Origin: Burkholderia cepacia | GTDB taxonomy: Bacteria; Pseudomonadota; Gammaproteobacteria; Burkholderiales; Burkholderiaceae | Direction: 5' to 3' | Assembly (NCBI RefSeq): GCF_001718835.1 | Contig: NZ_CP013444.1 | Span: forward strand, 2,666,001 to 2,730,000 | Length of the DNA: 64,000 bases | In this document: in pieces, positions 36,649-45,152 of the stretch | Numbering within the stretch: position 1 is the first letter of the stretch | Layout: every line of letters starts with the position of its first letter | The notes under the pieces: model-generated | The model's database searches: none | What the model was told of the DNA's origin: nothing | Seen by the model: the letters and a program-made list of their open reading frames with translations, nothing else | Made by a program: the position numbers and the translations under genes

Positions 36649-37593
36649 ATGCCCGAGGATTTCCACTTCCTGCTGCTGCCCGGCTTTTCCGCGCTCGGCT
36701 TCATGTCCGCGGTCGAACCGCTGCGCGTCGCGAACCGCTTTCGCACGGAGCTCTACCGCTGGCACGTGATCAGCGCCGACGGCGCGCCCGTCGCCGCGAG
36801 CAACGGCATTCCGGTCGCCGCGGAGGCCGCGTATGCGGACGTCGAGCGCGTCGGCACGGTGTTCGTCGTCGCCGGCTTCGATCCGCTCGTGTGCTACACG
36901 CGCGCGATCGGCGACTGGCTGCGCCGCCAGCACCGTCATGGTGCAACGCTCGGCGGCATCGACACGGGCAGCTTCGTGCTCGCGGAAGCCGGGCTGTTCG
37001 ACGCGTCGCAGCCGCTCACGCTGCACTGGGAAGCACTGGCCGCGTTCCGTGAACGCTACCCCGGCCTGAATGCGACGCAGGAGCTGTTCGAGATCGACGA
37101 CCGGCGCATCACGTGCGCGGGCGGCACCGCGTCGATCGACATGATGCTCGACCTGATCGGACGGCGGCACGGCGCCGATCTCGCGGCGGCGATCTCCGAG
37201 CAGTTCGTGGTCAGCCGGATCCGGCAGCGCTCCGACAGCCAGCGGCTCGAGATCGCCGCACGCTACGGCGTGCACAACCGCAAGCTGATCCAGGTGATCG
37301 GCACGATGCAGCGGCACATGGAAAACCCGCTCGGCTCCGATGCGCTCGCGCAGGAGGTGTCGATCACGCGGCGCCAGCTCGAACGGCTGTTCAGCGCGAC
37401 GCTGAACGACACGCCGACGCACTTCTACCTGAACCTGCGGCTCGATCGCGCGCGTGAACTGCTGCAGCAGACCGACATGAGCATCACGTCGGTGTGCGTC
37501 GCGTGCGGGTTCGAATCGCCGTCGCATTTCTCGCGCACGTATCGCGCGCGATTTGGCCTGAGCCCGCGCAGCGACCGTCGCGCGCTGCGCTGA
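36649..37593 (+). CDS. cdhR: GlxA-type AraC-family regulator CdhR
   Basis: A 314-residue regulator: DJ-1/PfpI-like domain at about 5-185 (FHFLLLPGFSALGF, GGIDTGSFVLAEAG) and a double helix-turn-helix AraC domain at about 215-310 (LAQEVSITRRQLERLF and ITSVCVACGFESPSHFSRTY). The layout equals CdhR, which activates carnitine genes in Pseudomonas. It is divergent from caiX with a 263-base shared region. The inducer is probably carnitine or a derivative. Confidence 0.9.
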   Translation: MPEDFHFLLLPGFSALGFMSAVEPLRVANRFRTELYRWHVISADGAPVAASNGIPVAAEAAYADVERVGTVFVVAGFDPLVCYTRAIGDWLRRQHRHGATLGGIDTGSFVLAEAGLFDASQPLTLHWEALAAFRERYPGLNATQELFEIDDRRITCAGGTASIDMMLDLIGRRHGADLAAAISEQFVVSRIRQRSDSQRLEIAARYGVHNRKLIQVIGTMQRHMENPLGSDALAQEVSITRRQLERLFSATLNDTPTHFYLNLRLDRARELLQQTDMSITSVCVACGFESPSHFSRTYRARFGLSPRSDRRALR

Positions 37594-37681
37594 CGCGCCC
37601 GCGCACAAAACAGCGGAATATTGCGCAATTCCGCATCATTTCCAGCCGCTCGATGAACAATCACGCCAATTGCTCGACGAA

Positions 37682-37697
37682 TCGAAGCGTGCTTCGA
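37682..37697 (+). terminator. Small hairpin after cdhR
   Basis: TCGAAGC (37682-37688) and GCTTCGA (37691-37697) with a 2-base spacer, followed by AAAATAATTT. A weak terminator candidate. Confidence 0.35.
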
Positions 37698-37708
37698 AAA
37701 TAATTTGC

Positions 37709-37735
37709 AATGTTCACGAAAATGTTCTGTAACAT
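37709..37735 (+). promoter_or_regulatory. Repeated AATGTTC and dyad upstream of zmpB
   Basis: AATGTTC occurs at 37709-37715 and 37721-37727, and the second copy is part of a dyad ATGTT-CTGT-AACAT (37722-37735). Placement about 350 bases before zmpB fits a regulator site. Family members are known to be under quorum sensing, but this is not a textbook lux box. Confidence 0.35.
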
Positions 37736-37994
37736 GTAAAAAAAATAGATAGGCAGCCTAACGAGGCGAACACGCCGGCCGACGCGAGTCGAGCATGCAG
37801 GCTGCCACTCCAACTTTGATCCGAGGGGTATGACATGACGATGCTCGATTCGCCGTCGCCGCACCTGCCTGCCGTCCGTTTCTCCCCGTCTTTCGCCGTC
37901 CGGCGGTCCGTTCGCATTCCACCTCTTTCCTGTTTCGCTTCGACCTGACGCTTAGCTCTCCTTAGTCAGTCGCAGCGCCGCAACGCGCGTCGAC

Positions 37995-38018
37995 GCGCCG
38001 GCTTTCACAAGCCGGCGC
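37995..38018 (+). promoter_or_regulatory. Leader hairpin before zmpB
   Basis: GCGCCGGCTT (37995-38004) pairs perfectly with AAGCCGGCGC (38009-38018) around a TCAC loop, 69 bases before the zmpB start. It would fold in the mRNA leader and could affect stability or translation; there is no U-run. Confidence 0.5.
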
Positions 38019-38086
38019 GCGGGCCGTGTCGTGCCTGCGCCTCGCGAGGGCGCGGGCTTCCCCAACCGTTGAATCGAGGATCACGT

Positions 38087-39799
38087 ATGCAGACATCACG
38101 CAAAGCACTGCCGTTGGCACTGAGCATCGCGCTGGGTTTCGGCGTCGCAACCAGCTCCGCCGCCGACCACAAGAACGGGGACCCGCAGGCGTCGAGCCTG
38201 CGCGAAAGCCTGACACGCGGCGTCGCGCCGCCGGCCGCGAAATCGGATGCGCCGAACGGTCAGTTCCGCGCGGACGGCGTCGCCGTCACGCTGTACAACC
38301 CCGCGTATCGCGCGAAGAAGGCCGCCGCGACGCCCGCCGCCACTGCGCGCGACTTCGTCGCGTCGCAGGCCGCGCAGCTCGGGCTCGACGCGACCGCGCT
38401 CGCGAGCCTCGTCGTCACGTCGGAGCGCAGCGACGCCGACTTCACCGTCGTGCGCCTGCAGCAGCAGGCAGCCGGATTGCCCGTGTACGGCAGCGACATC
38501 GCGGTGACGGTCGCGAAGGACGGCCGCATCCTCTATGTCGCGAGCAACACGATCAACGGCGTGGTCGCGAAGTCGGGCAAGACGCAGGCCGTCGACCAGC
38601 AGCAGGCACTCGACCGCGCACGCGCGTATCTCGGCGTGAGCGGCTTCACGAACCTGGATGCGCAGCTCGTCGCCTTCGTCGACAAGGCCGGCACGCATAC
38701 CGCGTGGAAAGTGCGCGGCCGCCCGAACGACGGCCCGAAAGGCGACTGGGAACTGCTGATCGACTCGGGCAGCGGCGAAGTGCTGCGCGCCGAGGACAAG
38801 GCGTTCTACGCGACCGACGGCACGGGTTTCGTGTTCCGGCCCGACCCGCTGTCGCCGACCAAGAGCAGCTACGGCAGCACGGGCTACAAGGACGGCAACG
38901 ACGCCGATTCGTCGCAACTCACCGCCGCGCGCGTGCGCGTGACGCTGAAGGATCTCGCGCAGTCGGGCTCGACCTACAAGCTCTCCGGCCCCTACGCGTC
39001 CTGCGTCGATTTCGACGCGCCGCGCGACAACGCATGCCCCGTGCAGTCGACGCCCACGTTCGAATTCACGCGCGGCAACCTGTATTTCGAGGCGGTGAAC
39101 GCGTACTACCACATCGACACGTTCCTGCGTTACGTGAACCAGACGCTCGGCATCAAGGCGCTGCCATACCAGTACACGGGCGGCGTGCAGTACGATCCGC
39201 ACGGCGAATCGGGCGACGACAACTCGTCGTATTCGTCGAGCAGCGGCCGGCTGACCTTCGGGCAAGGCGGCGTCGACGACGCGGAGGACGCGGACGTCGT
39301 GATCCACGAGCTCGGCCACGGTATCCACGACTGGGTGACGAACGGCGGCCTGTCGCAGCAGGAAGGGTTGTCGGAAGGCACCGGCGACTATCTCGCCGCC
39401 GCGTACAGCCGCGACTTCAACCAGTGGAGCCCGTCGGATGCGCAGTACCACTGGGTCTATAACTGGGACGGCCACAACGAGTTCTGGGGCGGCCGCGTGA
39501 CCAACTGGAACGTCGGGCGCACTTATGCGCAGGCGCGCGGCGCGGAGATCCATACGGCCGGCCAATACTGGGCGTCGTGCAACCTCGTCGCGCGCGACGC
39601 GATCGGTGCGCAGGCGATGGACAAGGCGTTCCTGAAGGGGCTGTCGATGACCAACAGCTCGACCAACCAGAAGGCCGCCGCGCAGGCGGTGCTGACGGCC
39701 GCGTCCGCGCTCGGCTACAGCAACGCGCAGCTCACCGCGATCGGCAATGCGTACAACCAGAGTTGCACGTACGGCGTGACCGTACCGAAGAAGTCGTAA
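38087..39799 (+). CDS. zmpB: Secreted zinc metalloprotease, ZmpB-like
   Basis: A 570-residue preproprotease. Signal peptide 1-26, then an FTP/PepSY-type propeptide (to about 240) with VVRLQQQAAGLPVYGSDIAV, then the catalytic domain with HELGH at 407-411 and the third zinc ligand in EGLSEGTGD (Glu430). The length matches Burkholderia cenocepacia ZmpB, an autoprocessing protease that cuts immune and matrix proteins. The ATG at 38087 is preceded by GAGG-like purines. Followed by an M28 aminopeptidase gene, the same neighbour as I remember for zmpB. Confidence 0.85.
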   Translation: MQTSRKALPLALSIALGFGVATSSAADHKNGDPQASSLRESLTRGVAPPAAKSDAPNGQFRADGVAVTLYNPAYRAKKAAATPAATARDFVASQAAQLGLDATALASLVVTSERSDADFTVVRLQQQAAGLPVYGSDIAVTVAKDGRILYVASNTINGVVAKSGKTQAVDQQQALDRARAYLGVSGFTNLDAQLVAFVDKAGTHTAWKVRGRPNDGPKGDWELLIDSGSGEVLRAEDKAFYATDGTGFVFRPDPLSPTKSSYGSTGYKDGNDADSSQLTAARVRVTLKDLAQSGSTYKLSGPYASCVDFDAPRDNACPVQSTPTFEFTRGNLYFEAVNAYYHIDTFLRYVNQTLGIKALPYQYTGGVQYDPHGESGDDNSSYSSSSGRLTFGQGGVDDAEDADVVIHELGHGIHDWVTNGGLSQQEGLSEGTGDYLAAAYSRDFNQWSPSDAQYHWVYNWDGHNEFWGGRVTNWNVGRTYAQARGAEIHTAGQYWASCNLVARDAIGAQAMDKAFLKGLSMTNSSTNQKAAAQAVLTAASALGYSNAQLTAIGNAYNQSCTYGVTVPKKS

Positions 39800-39813
39800 T
39801 CCCGCAGCAGGCG

Positions 39814-39844
39814 GGGGCGCATCGCACGACCTGCGAGGCGCCCC
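39814..39844 (+). terminator. Hairpin between zmpB and the aminopeptidase gene
   Basis: GGGGCGC (39814-39820) pairs with GCGCCCC (39838-39844) with an inner CGCA/TGCG pair, followed by GATTTCT. It may partly terminate zmpB transcription. Confidence 0.45.
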
Positions 39845-39867
39845 GATTTCTCGACATCACTACCCTG

Positions 39868-41121
39868 ATGAGATCGAACATGCCTACTTCATCGCTGAAA
39901 CAATTGAGCGCCGCGCTGGGCGGCATGCTGCTGACCGCCGCCGCGCACGCGACGCCGGTGTGGATCACGCTCGGCGACGGCGCCTACCGCCAGCTGCAGC
40001 GCATCGATGCCGGCGCGACGGCGCGGTACACCACGACGGTCCCGGCCGGCCAGGCCGCCGACGGCACCGCCCGCCGCGACACCGTCCACGTCGTGCAGGT
40101 CGACGACGCCGTGCTGGGCGAGCTCGCGCACGCGGTGCACCGCAGCCGCGGCCACGGGCCCGGCTATGTCGTACACGACTCGTTCGACGACGCGCGCCAG
40201 GCACTGCAGCCGCTGCCGCTCGCGAAACAGGCCGCGCCCGAGTACAAGGTCGCGGACTCCCAGCAGATCCGCAACTGGGTCCAGCAGCTGCAGGCCAGCA
40301 ACATCGTCGGCACGATCACGTCGCTGTCCGGCTTCACGAACCGCTACTACACGACGTCGCACGGCGTCGCCGCGTCGGACTGGCTCGCGCTGCAGTGGAA
40401 ACAGCTGGCCGGTTCGCGCGCCGACATCACCGTCGAGCAGTTCTCACACACGGGCTTTCCGCAGAAATCCGTGATCCTGACGATCCGCGGCAGCGATCCG
40501 GCCGCGGGCACCGTCGTGCTCGGCGGCCACCTCGATTCGACGGTCGGGCGCACGACGGAAAACACGCGCTCGCCCGGCGCGGACGACGATGCGTCGGGCA
40601 TCGCCAGCCTCACCGAAGCGCTGCGCGTGCTGCTGGCGAACAACTACCGGCCGAAGCGGACGATCAAGTTCGTCGGGTATGCGGCCGAGGAAGCCGGCCT
40701 GCTCGGCTCGAAGGCGATCGCGAAGCAGTTTCGTACGCAAAACGTGAACGTGGTCGGCGTGCTGCAGCTCGACATGACGAACTACAAAGGCGACCCGAAG
40801 GACATCTACCTGATCACCGACTACACGAACGCGTCGCAGAACACCTACCTGACGAACCTGGCGAAGACCTACCTGCCGGAACTCGCGATCGGCACGTCGC
40901 AGTGCGGGTATGCGTGCTCGGATCATGCGTCGTGGAATGCGCAAGGGTATCCGGCGTCGTTCCCGTTCGAGGCCGATCAGAACGACAGTCCGTATATCCA
41001 TACCGTGAACGACACGCTGGAGAATTCGGACCGGCAGGCGAACCACGCGCTGAAGTTCGGCAAGCTGGCGCTGGCCTACGCGGTCGATCTCGGCGACGGC
41101 GGCACGGCAGTGAGGCCATGA
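39868..41121 (+). CDS. Secreted M28 zinc aminopeptidase
   Basis: About 417 residues with signal peptide (leading MRSNMPTSSLKQL, cleavage after AHA). Zinc-ligand motifs of M28 are in order: GGHLDS, PGADDDASG, AAEEAGLLGS, QLDMTNYKG and IHTVNDTLEN. Two ATGs (39868 and 39880) are possible; the first adds an Arg to the lead. It removes N-terminal residues from peptides outside the cell and is probably co-produced with the zmpB-like protease to complete digestion. Codon use is normal. Confidence 0.87.
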   Translation: MRSNMPTSSLKQLSAALGGMLLTAAAHATPVWITLGDGAYRQLQRIDAGATARYTTTVPAGQAADGTARRDTVHVVQVDDAVLGELAHAVHRSRGHGPGYVVHDSFDDARQALQPLPLAKQAAPEYKVADSQQIRNWVQQLQASNIVGTITSLSGFTNRYYTTSHGVAASDWLALQWKQLAGSRADITVEQFSHTGFPQKSVILTIRGSDPAAGTVVLGGHLDSTVGRTTENTRSPGADDDASGIASLTEALRVLLANNYRPKRTIKFVGYAAEEAGLLGSKAIAKQFRTQNVNVVGVLQLDMTNYKGDPKDIYLITDYTNASQNTYLTNLAKTYLPELAIGTSQCGYACSDHASWNAQGYPASFPFEADQNDSPYIHTVNDTLENSDRQANHALKFGKLALAYAVDLGDGGTAVRP

Positions 41122-41170
41122 CGGCGCGCGGCTGAGCCGCTCGCAGGCGCGAAAGCGAAACGGGCGCAAA

Positions 41171-41198
41171 ACGGGCGCGAGCGGCTGTTCGCGCCCGT
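41171..41198 (+). terminator. Terminator-like hairpin after the aminopeptidase gene
   Basis: ACGGGCGCGA (41171-41180) pairs with TCGCGCCCGT (41189-41198) around an 8-base loop. No T-run follows. Confidence 0.5.
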
Positions 41199-41256
41199 CG
41201 TCGCATCCGATAGAATCACCGCTCGCTTTCCACGCGCCGCCGTGCGCCCATCGACC

Positions 41257-41622
41257 ATGAAAGATACCGACCGCTCCCTCGACGACCTCGCGCCCGAACG
41301 CGTGACCACCGCGTTCGACCTGCCCGGCCACACGACCGTTCGCTCGCTCGGCGTCGCACAGGGCATCGTCGTGCGCTCGCGCTCGATCGTCGGCTCGTTC
41401 GGCGCGTCGCTGCAGACGATCTTCGGCGGCAACATCACGCTGTACACGTCGCTGTGCGAAAAGGCCCGCCAGCAGGCCTTCGACAAGATGCTCGCCGACG
41501 CGGGCAAGCTCGGCGCGAACGCGATCGTCGCGATGCGCTACGACTCGACCGAGATCGGTTCGGGTGTCACGGAAGTCATCTGCTACGGCACGGCCGTGCG
41601 GGTGGCGCGCGCGCCGGCGTGA
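41257..41622 (+). CDS. YbjQ/UPF0145-family protein
   Basis: A 121-residue soluble protein with the YbjQ signature: GIVVRSRSIVGSFGASLQTIFGG, then QAFDKMLADAGKLGANAIVAMRYD and GVTEVICYGTAV. Length is usual. These proteins form pentameric rings; function is not established. It stands alone. Confidence 0.88.
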   Translation: MKDTDRSLDDLAPERVTTAFDLPGHTTVRSLGVAQGIVVRSRSIVGSFGASLQTIFGGNITLYTSLCEKARQQAFDKMLADAGKLGANAIVAMRYDSTEIGSGVTEVICYGTAVRVARAPA

Positions 41623-41646
41623 ATCGGGCGGGCGCGCATGCCCGTG

Positions 41647-41844
41647 TCAAAACAATCGCGCCATCGCCTGCAGCAGCGCATCGCCAAGCGGCGTGACGCG
41701 CGGCAGCGCGAACGCTGACGCGCGATCCTCCACCTTCACCAGCTCGCGTTCGAGCAGCACGTCGAGCTCGGCCCGGCCGGGATCGACCCGGCCCGGCGCG
41801 TCCTTGACCAGCATCAGCGTCGCAAACTCGTGTGCACTCAACAT
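41647..41844 (-). CDS. Small protein of unknown function behind the MFS gene
   Basis: A 65-residue protein from the ATG at 41842-41844 with a strong AGGAG site 6 bases upstream, 26 bases after the MFS stop. MLSAHEFATLMLVKDAPGRV at the start and LLERELVKVEDRASAFALPRV later look like a winged-helix half or dimerisation strip. It is probably part of the aldolase/MFS operon. Unknown function; a longer open frame containing it is not used. Confidence 0.6.
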   Translation of the reverse strand: MLSAHEFATLMLVKDAPGRVDPGRAELDVLLERELVKVEDRASAFALPRVTPLGDALLQAMARLF

Positions 41845-41870
41845 GTCGATCTCCTGTCCGCGCACGCCGC

Positions 41871-43193
41871 TCAACGGTTCACCAGCCGCTTCGGCAGCGC
41901 GAGCACGAGCAGTCCGCCGATCGCGAGGCACGCGGCGAGCGTATAGACGCCGAGGTCGGTCGAGTGCGTCTTGTCGATGATCCACCCGATCACGTAAGGG
42001 CTCACGAAGCCCGCGAGATTCCCGAGCGAATTGACGACCGCGACGCCGGTCGCCGCAGCGGCGCCAGCCAGGATGGCGGTCGGCAGGCACCAGAACTGGC
42101 AGAGCGTCGTCATCACGCCCATCGTCGCGACCGTCAGGCCGATCATCGCGAGCGTGACGTTGCCGCTGCCGGCCGACACCGCGAGCACCCAGCCGGCGGT
42201 GCCGATCAGACCCGGCACCGCGACGTGCCAGCGACGCTCGCGCCGCGCATCCGAGCTGCGCCCGACGCAGATCATCGCGATCGCCGCCGCCGCGTAGGGC
42301 ACCGTCGTGAGCAGGCCGATGGAAAGCGTGTCCGTCACGCCGGAGCCCTTGATCAGCGTCGGCAGCCAGAAGCCGACGCCGTACAGGCCCATGATGAAGA
42401 ACAGGTAGATCCCGCTCAGCACCCACACGAGCGGATGCGTGAGCCCGTCGCGGAACGAATGGGACGGCGCGCCGCACGCGTCCATCGCGATGTTGTGGAT
42501 CAGCGTGGTCTTCTCGTCATGGGTCAGCCATTTCGCCTGTTCGATGCCCTTGTCGAGGAACAGGACGACGACCACGCCCAGCACCAGCGAAGGCACCGCT
42601 TCGAGCAGGAACAGCCACTGCCAGCCCGCGAGACCGTGCACGCCCGTCATCGCATGCAGGATCCAGCCCGACAGCGGGCCGCCGAGCACGCCGGAAATCG
42701 GAATGCCCGTCATGAAGAGCGCGATGATCTTGCCGCGCCGCTCGGCCGGATACCAGTAGGTCAGGTAGAGGATCACGCCGGGGAACAGCCCCGCTTCGGC
42801 CAGACCGAGCGCGAAGCGCAACGTATAGAACAATGCGGGCGTCTTCGCGAACATCATCGCCGCCGAGATGACGGCCCATGTGATCATCACCCGCGCGATC
42901 CACATCCGCGCGCCGACCTTGTGAAGGATGACGTTGCTTGGCACTTCGAACAGAAAGTAGCCGATGAAGAAGATGCCCGCGCCGAGCCCGTATATGCTCT
43001 CGCTGAAGCCGAGGTCCTTCAGCATCTGCAGCTTGGCGAAACCGACGTTCACCCGGTCGAGGTAAGCGGCGACGTAGCAAAGGAACAGCAGCGGGATCAG
43101 GCGCCAGGTGACCTTCGAATACAGCGCCGCTTGCGCATGCTCGGCATCCGTGAAGGTGCGGGGCGGCGCGATGGCGTGCCTCGACGTAATCAT
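41871..43193 (-). CDS. MFS transporter, anion:cation symporter family
   Basis: A 440-residue twelve-helix permease. The first-loop signature reads YLDRVNVGFAKLQM, the second ERRGKIIALFMTGIPISG, both typical of the ACS family that imports organic acids such as hydroxyphenylacetate, phthalate or glucarate. It follows the class II aldolase gene by 73 bases on the same strand, so it probably brings in the substrate of that enzyme. Confidence 0.87.
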   Translation of the reverse strand: MITSRHAIAPPRTFTDAEHAQAALYSKVTWRLIPLLFLCYVAAYLDRVNVGFAKLQMLKDLGFSESIYGLGAGIFFIGYFLFEVPSNVILHKVGARMWIARVMITWAVISAAMMFAKTPALFYTLRFALGLAEAGLFPGVILYLTYWYPAERRGKIIALFMTGIPISGVLGGPLSGWILHAMTGVHGLAGWQWLFLLEAVPSLVLGVVVVLFLDKGIEQAKWLTHDEKTTLIHNIAMDACGAPSHSFRDGLTHPLVWVLSGIYLFFIMGLYGVGFWLPTLIKGSGVTDTLSIGLLTTVPYAAAAIAMICVGRSSDARRERRWHVAVPGLIGTAGWVLAVSAGSGNVTLAMIGLTVATMGVMTTLCQFWCLPTAILAGAAAATGVAVVNSLGNLAGFVSPYVIGWIIDKTHSTDLGVYTLAACLAIGGLLVLALPKRLVNR

Positions 43194-43266
43194 GTGTGTC
43201 TCCGGTTTCGTGTGATCGTCGGCACGCGCACTTCGGCCGTGCCGCTCAGGCGGGCAGCCGTCGGCG

Positions 43267-44109
43267 TCAGTCGAACATGTCGGGCTGCGTATTGACGAGC
43301 TGGTCCCAGATCGCCTGGAAGTGCAGCCAGCCGATGTATTCGCTGCCGACGTGCTCGCGGCTGTAGCGCGCGCGGTCTTCCGGCACGAGCCGCGGCTTGA
43401 TGCCGGTTGCCTCGATCAGCAATTGCTGCCGGCAGCAGCGCTCCAGCGCGATGAACCAGAACGCGGCCGCTTCGATGCTGTGCCGGCTGGCCGTCAGCAG
43501 CCCATGGTTCTGGTGAATCGCCGCCTTGACGCCCTTGAACGCACGCGCAACCTTGTGCCCGGTCCTCACCTCGACCGCGACCTGGCCGGCTTCGTCGCCG
43601 ATCACGACGTGATCCTCGAAGAACGCCGCCGCGTCCTGGCTGATCGGCGCAAGCGGCTTGGCGAGCGCCGCGAACGCCGTGCCGTACACGGTATGCGCAT
43701 GGCACATCGCGACGATGTCGGGATGCGCGTCGTGCACGGCCGCGTGCAGCACGAATCCCGCGCGATTGATCGCATGGCGACCTTCGACCACGCGGCCTTC
43801 ATGATCGGCGAGGATCAGGTTCGACAGCCTGACCTGCGAGAAATGCACGGCCATCGGGTTGGTCCAGTACAGCTCCGGATGCTCCGGATCGCGCACCGTC
43901 AGGTGTCCTGCGAAACCGTAATCGAAACCCTGCAGCGCGAATGCCCTGCACGCGCCGACCAGGCGCTCCTGCAGATGGCGGCGATGCTCGGCATGCGTGG
44001 AAAAGGCAGGCAACTGCGGAAAGATCAGACCTTCCTGCTCGGGCTGGTAGATCGACACGCGACCCTTCAGGTCGATGGTTTTGAGGGGATGATCGATTAC
44101 GTCAGACAT
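43267..44109 (-). CDS. Class II aldolase/adducin-family protein
   Basis: A 280-residue class II aldolase: GHLTVRDPEHPELYWTNP, then metal-binding His in MCHAHTVYGTAFAAL and in AIHQNHGLL. These may cleave sugar phosphates or decarboxylate hydroxy acids; here the acid-importing MFS gene favours a carboxylated substrate. First gene of a small operon divergent from a LysR gene at 44231. Confidence 0.82.
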   Translation of the reverse strand: MSDVIDHPLKTIDLKGRVSIYQPEQEGLIFPQLPAFSTHAEHRRHLQERLVGACRAFALQGFDYGFAGHLTVRDPEHPELYWTNPMAVHFSQVRLSNLILADHEGRVVEGRHAINRAGFVLHAAVHDAHPDIVAMCHAHTVYGTAFAALAKPLAPISQDAAAFFEDHVVIGDEAGQVAVEVRTGHKVARAFKGVKAAIHQNHGLLTASRHSIEAAAFWFIALERCCRQQLLIEATGIKPRLVPEDRARYSREHVGSEYIGWLHFQAIWDQLVNTQPDMFD

Positions 44110-44187
44110 GTTCGTTTCTCGAAGCGATTACCGTTTGAACGAGACATGATGGTCGTGTCAGGATCGCGCGTTGACAATCGATCGTTG

Positions 44188-44203
44188 TTCATGAAAACAT
44201 GAA
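44188..44203. promoter_or_regulatory. Candidate LysR site between aldolase and regulator genes
   Basis: TTCATG-AAAA-CATGAA (44188-44203) is a perfect 6-4-6 inverted repeat of T-N11-A form, 27 bases before the LysR start and 78 before the aldolase start. It suits a LysR-type regulator controlling both directions. Confidence 0.5.
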
Positions 44204-44230
44204 TCACATTCACCTGTTTGGGGTGCCGGC

Positions 44231-45139
44231 TTGCGCAGACTGCCTAATTTCGTGCTGTTGCGGGCCTTCGAAGCAGCCGCCCGGCTGCACAGCTTCGCGC
44301 TCGCCGCGCAGGAACTGCACCTGACCCCGTCCGCAATCAGCCATCAGGTCAAGGAGCTGGAGCAATACTTCGGCCGCGCGTTGTTCATCCGGCGCAATCG
44401 CCGAATCGAGCCGACGCCGGAAGCGCTGCGCCTCGTCGACACGCTGGGCCGCGTGTTCAGCGTGATCGAATCGGCTTGCGCCGAAGTGTCGCTGGCGCCG
44501 GCGTCACAGGTGCTCGCCGTGCATTGCGCGCCCAGCTTCGCCGTGAAGTGGCTGGGCCCGAGGCTGCCGGCGTTCGCTCAACTCCATCCGCGCATCACCA
44601 TTCGACTGTCGACCGGCCCTGAGCCGCTCGATCTCACACGAGTCCAGGATGTCGACGTCGCGATTTCATATGGAAGCGCGCCCAACCGGCCGGGAATCCA
44701 CACGGTGTCGCTCGGGCGCGAGCGTCACGTGCCGATGTGCGCGCCGCGCCTGCTTCACGAAGCGAGTGACGTCCGACAACTGCTCGATCAGGCGACGCTT
44801 ATCGACACGACGTTGAGCGCCGTGACGTGGCGTGACTGGTTCAACGCAAACGACATGCCGATGCCCGATCGGCCGCGGCCTTCGTTCGACCGCGCCGCGC
44901 TTGCGGTTGCCGCGGCGGTCGACGGGATGGGGCTCGTGCTCGAAAGCGTCCGCTTCGCCGAGCGCGAGCTCGCGCGGGGCGACCTCGTCGAAATCGGCGG
45001 GCCGTCCTTCGTCCAGTTCGAGCGCGAAACGCACTTCGTGTCATGTCGCAGCAGCGAGCTGCACTTGCCGAAGCTGGTGGCGTTCCGGCAATGGCTGTTG
45101 GACGAGGCGGGCGGAGAACCGGATGCGCCGGCGCGTTGA
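44231..45139 (+). CDS. LysR-family regulator (GcvA-like)
   Basis: A 302-residue regulator with N-terminal winged helix-turn-helix (FEAAARLHSFALAAQELHLT, PSAISHQVKELEQYFG) and a periplasmic-binding-like effector domain at about 90-290. The start is TTG at 44231, which fits the GcvA-type N-terminus RRLPNFVLLRAFEAAA; no ATG is available upstream. Divergent from the aldolase/MFS operon, so probably its regulator. Its 3' end is 13 bases from the convergent LysR gene. Confidence 0.85.
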   Translation: MRRLPNFVLLRAFEAAARLHSFALAAQELHLTPSAISHQVKELEQYFGRALFIRRNRRIEPTPEALRLVDTLGRVFSVIESACAEVSLAPASQVLAVHCAPSFAVKWLGPRLPAFAQLHPRITIRLSTGPEPLDLTRVQDVDVAISYGSAPNRPGIHTVSLGRERHVPMCAPRLLHEASDVRQLLDQATLIDTTLSAVTWRDWFNANDMPMPDRPRPSFDRAALAVAAAVDGMGLVLESVRFAERELARGDLVEIGGPSFVQFERETHFVSCRSSELHLPKLVAFRQWLLDEAGGEPDAPAR

Positions 45140-45152
45140 GCGCGCGCTTCGC

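Larger units (their letters stand above)
37594..38086. other. Long intergenic region between cdhR and zmpB
   Basis: No gene. Contains a small hairpin after cdhR (37682-37697), a repeat-rich AT region (37700-37745), a GC hairpin (37995-38018) and a ribosome region before zmpB. Protease promoter and leader functions are expected here. Confidence 0.6.
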
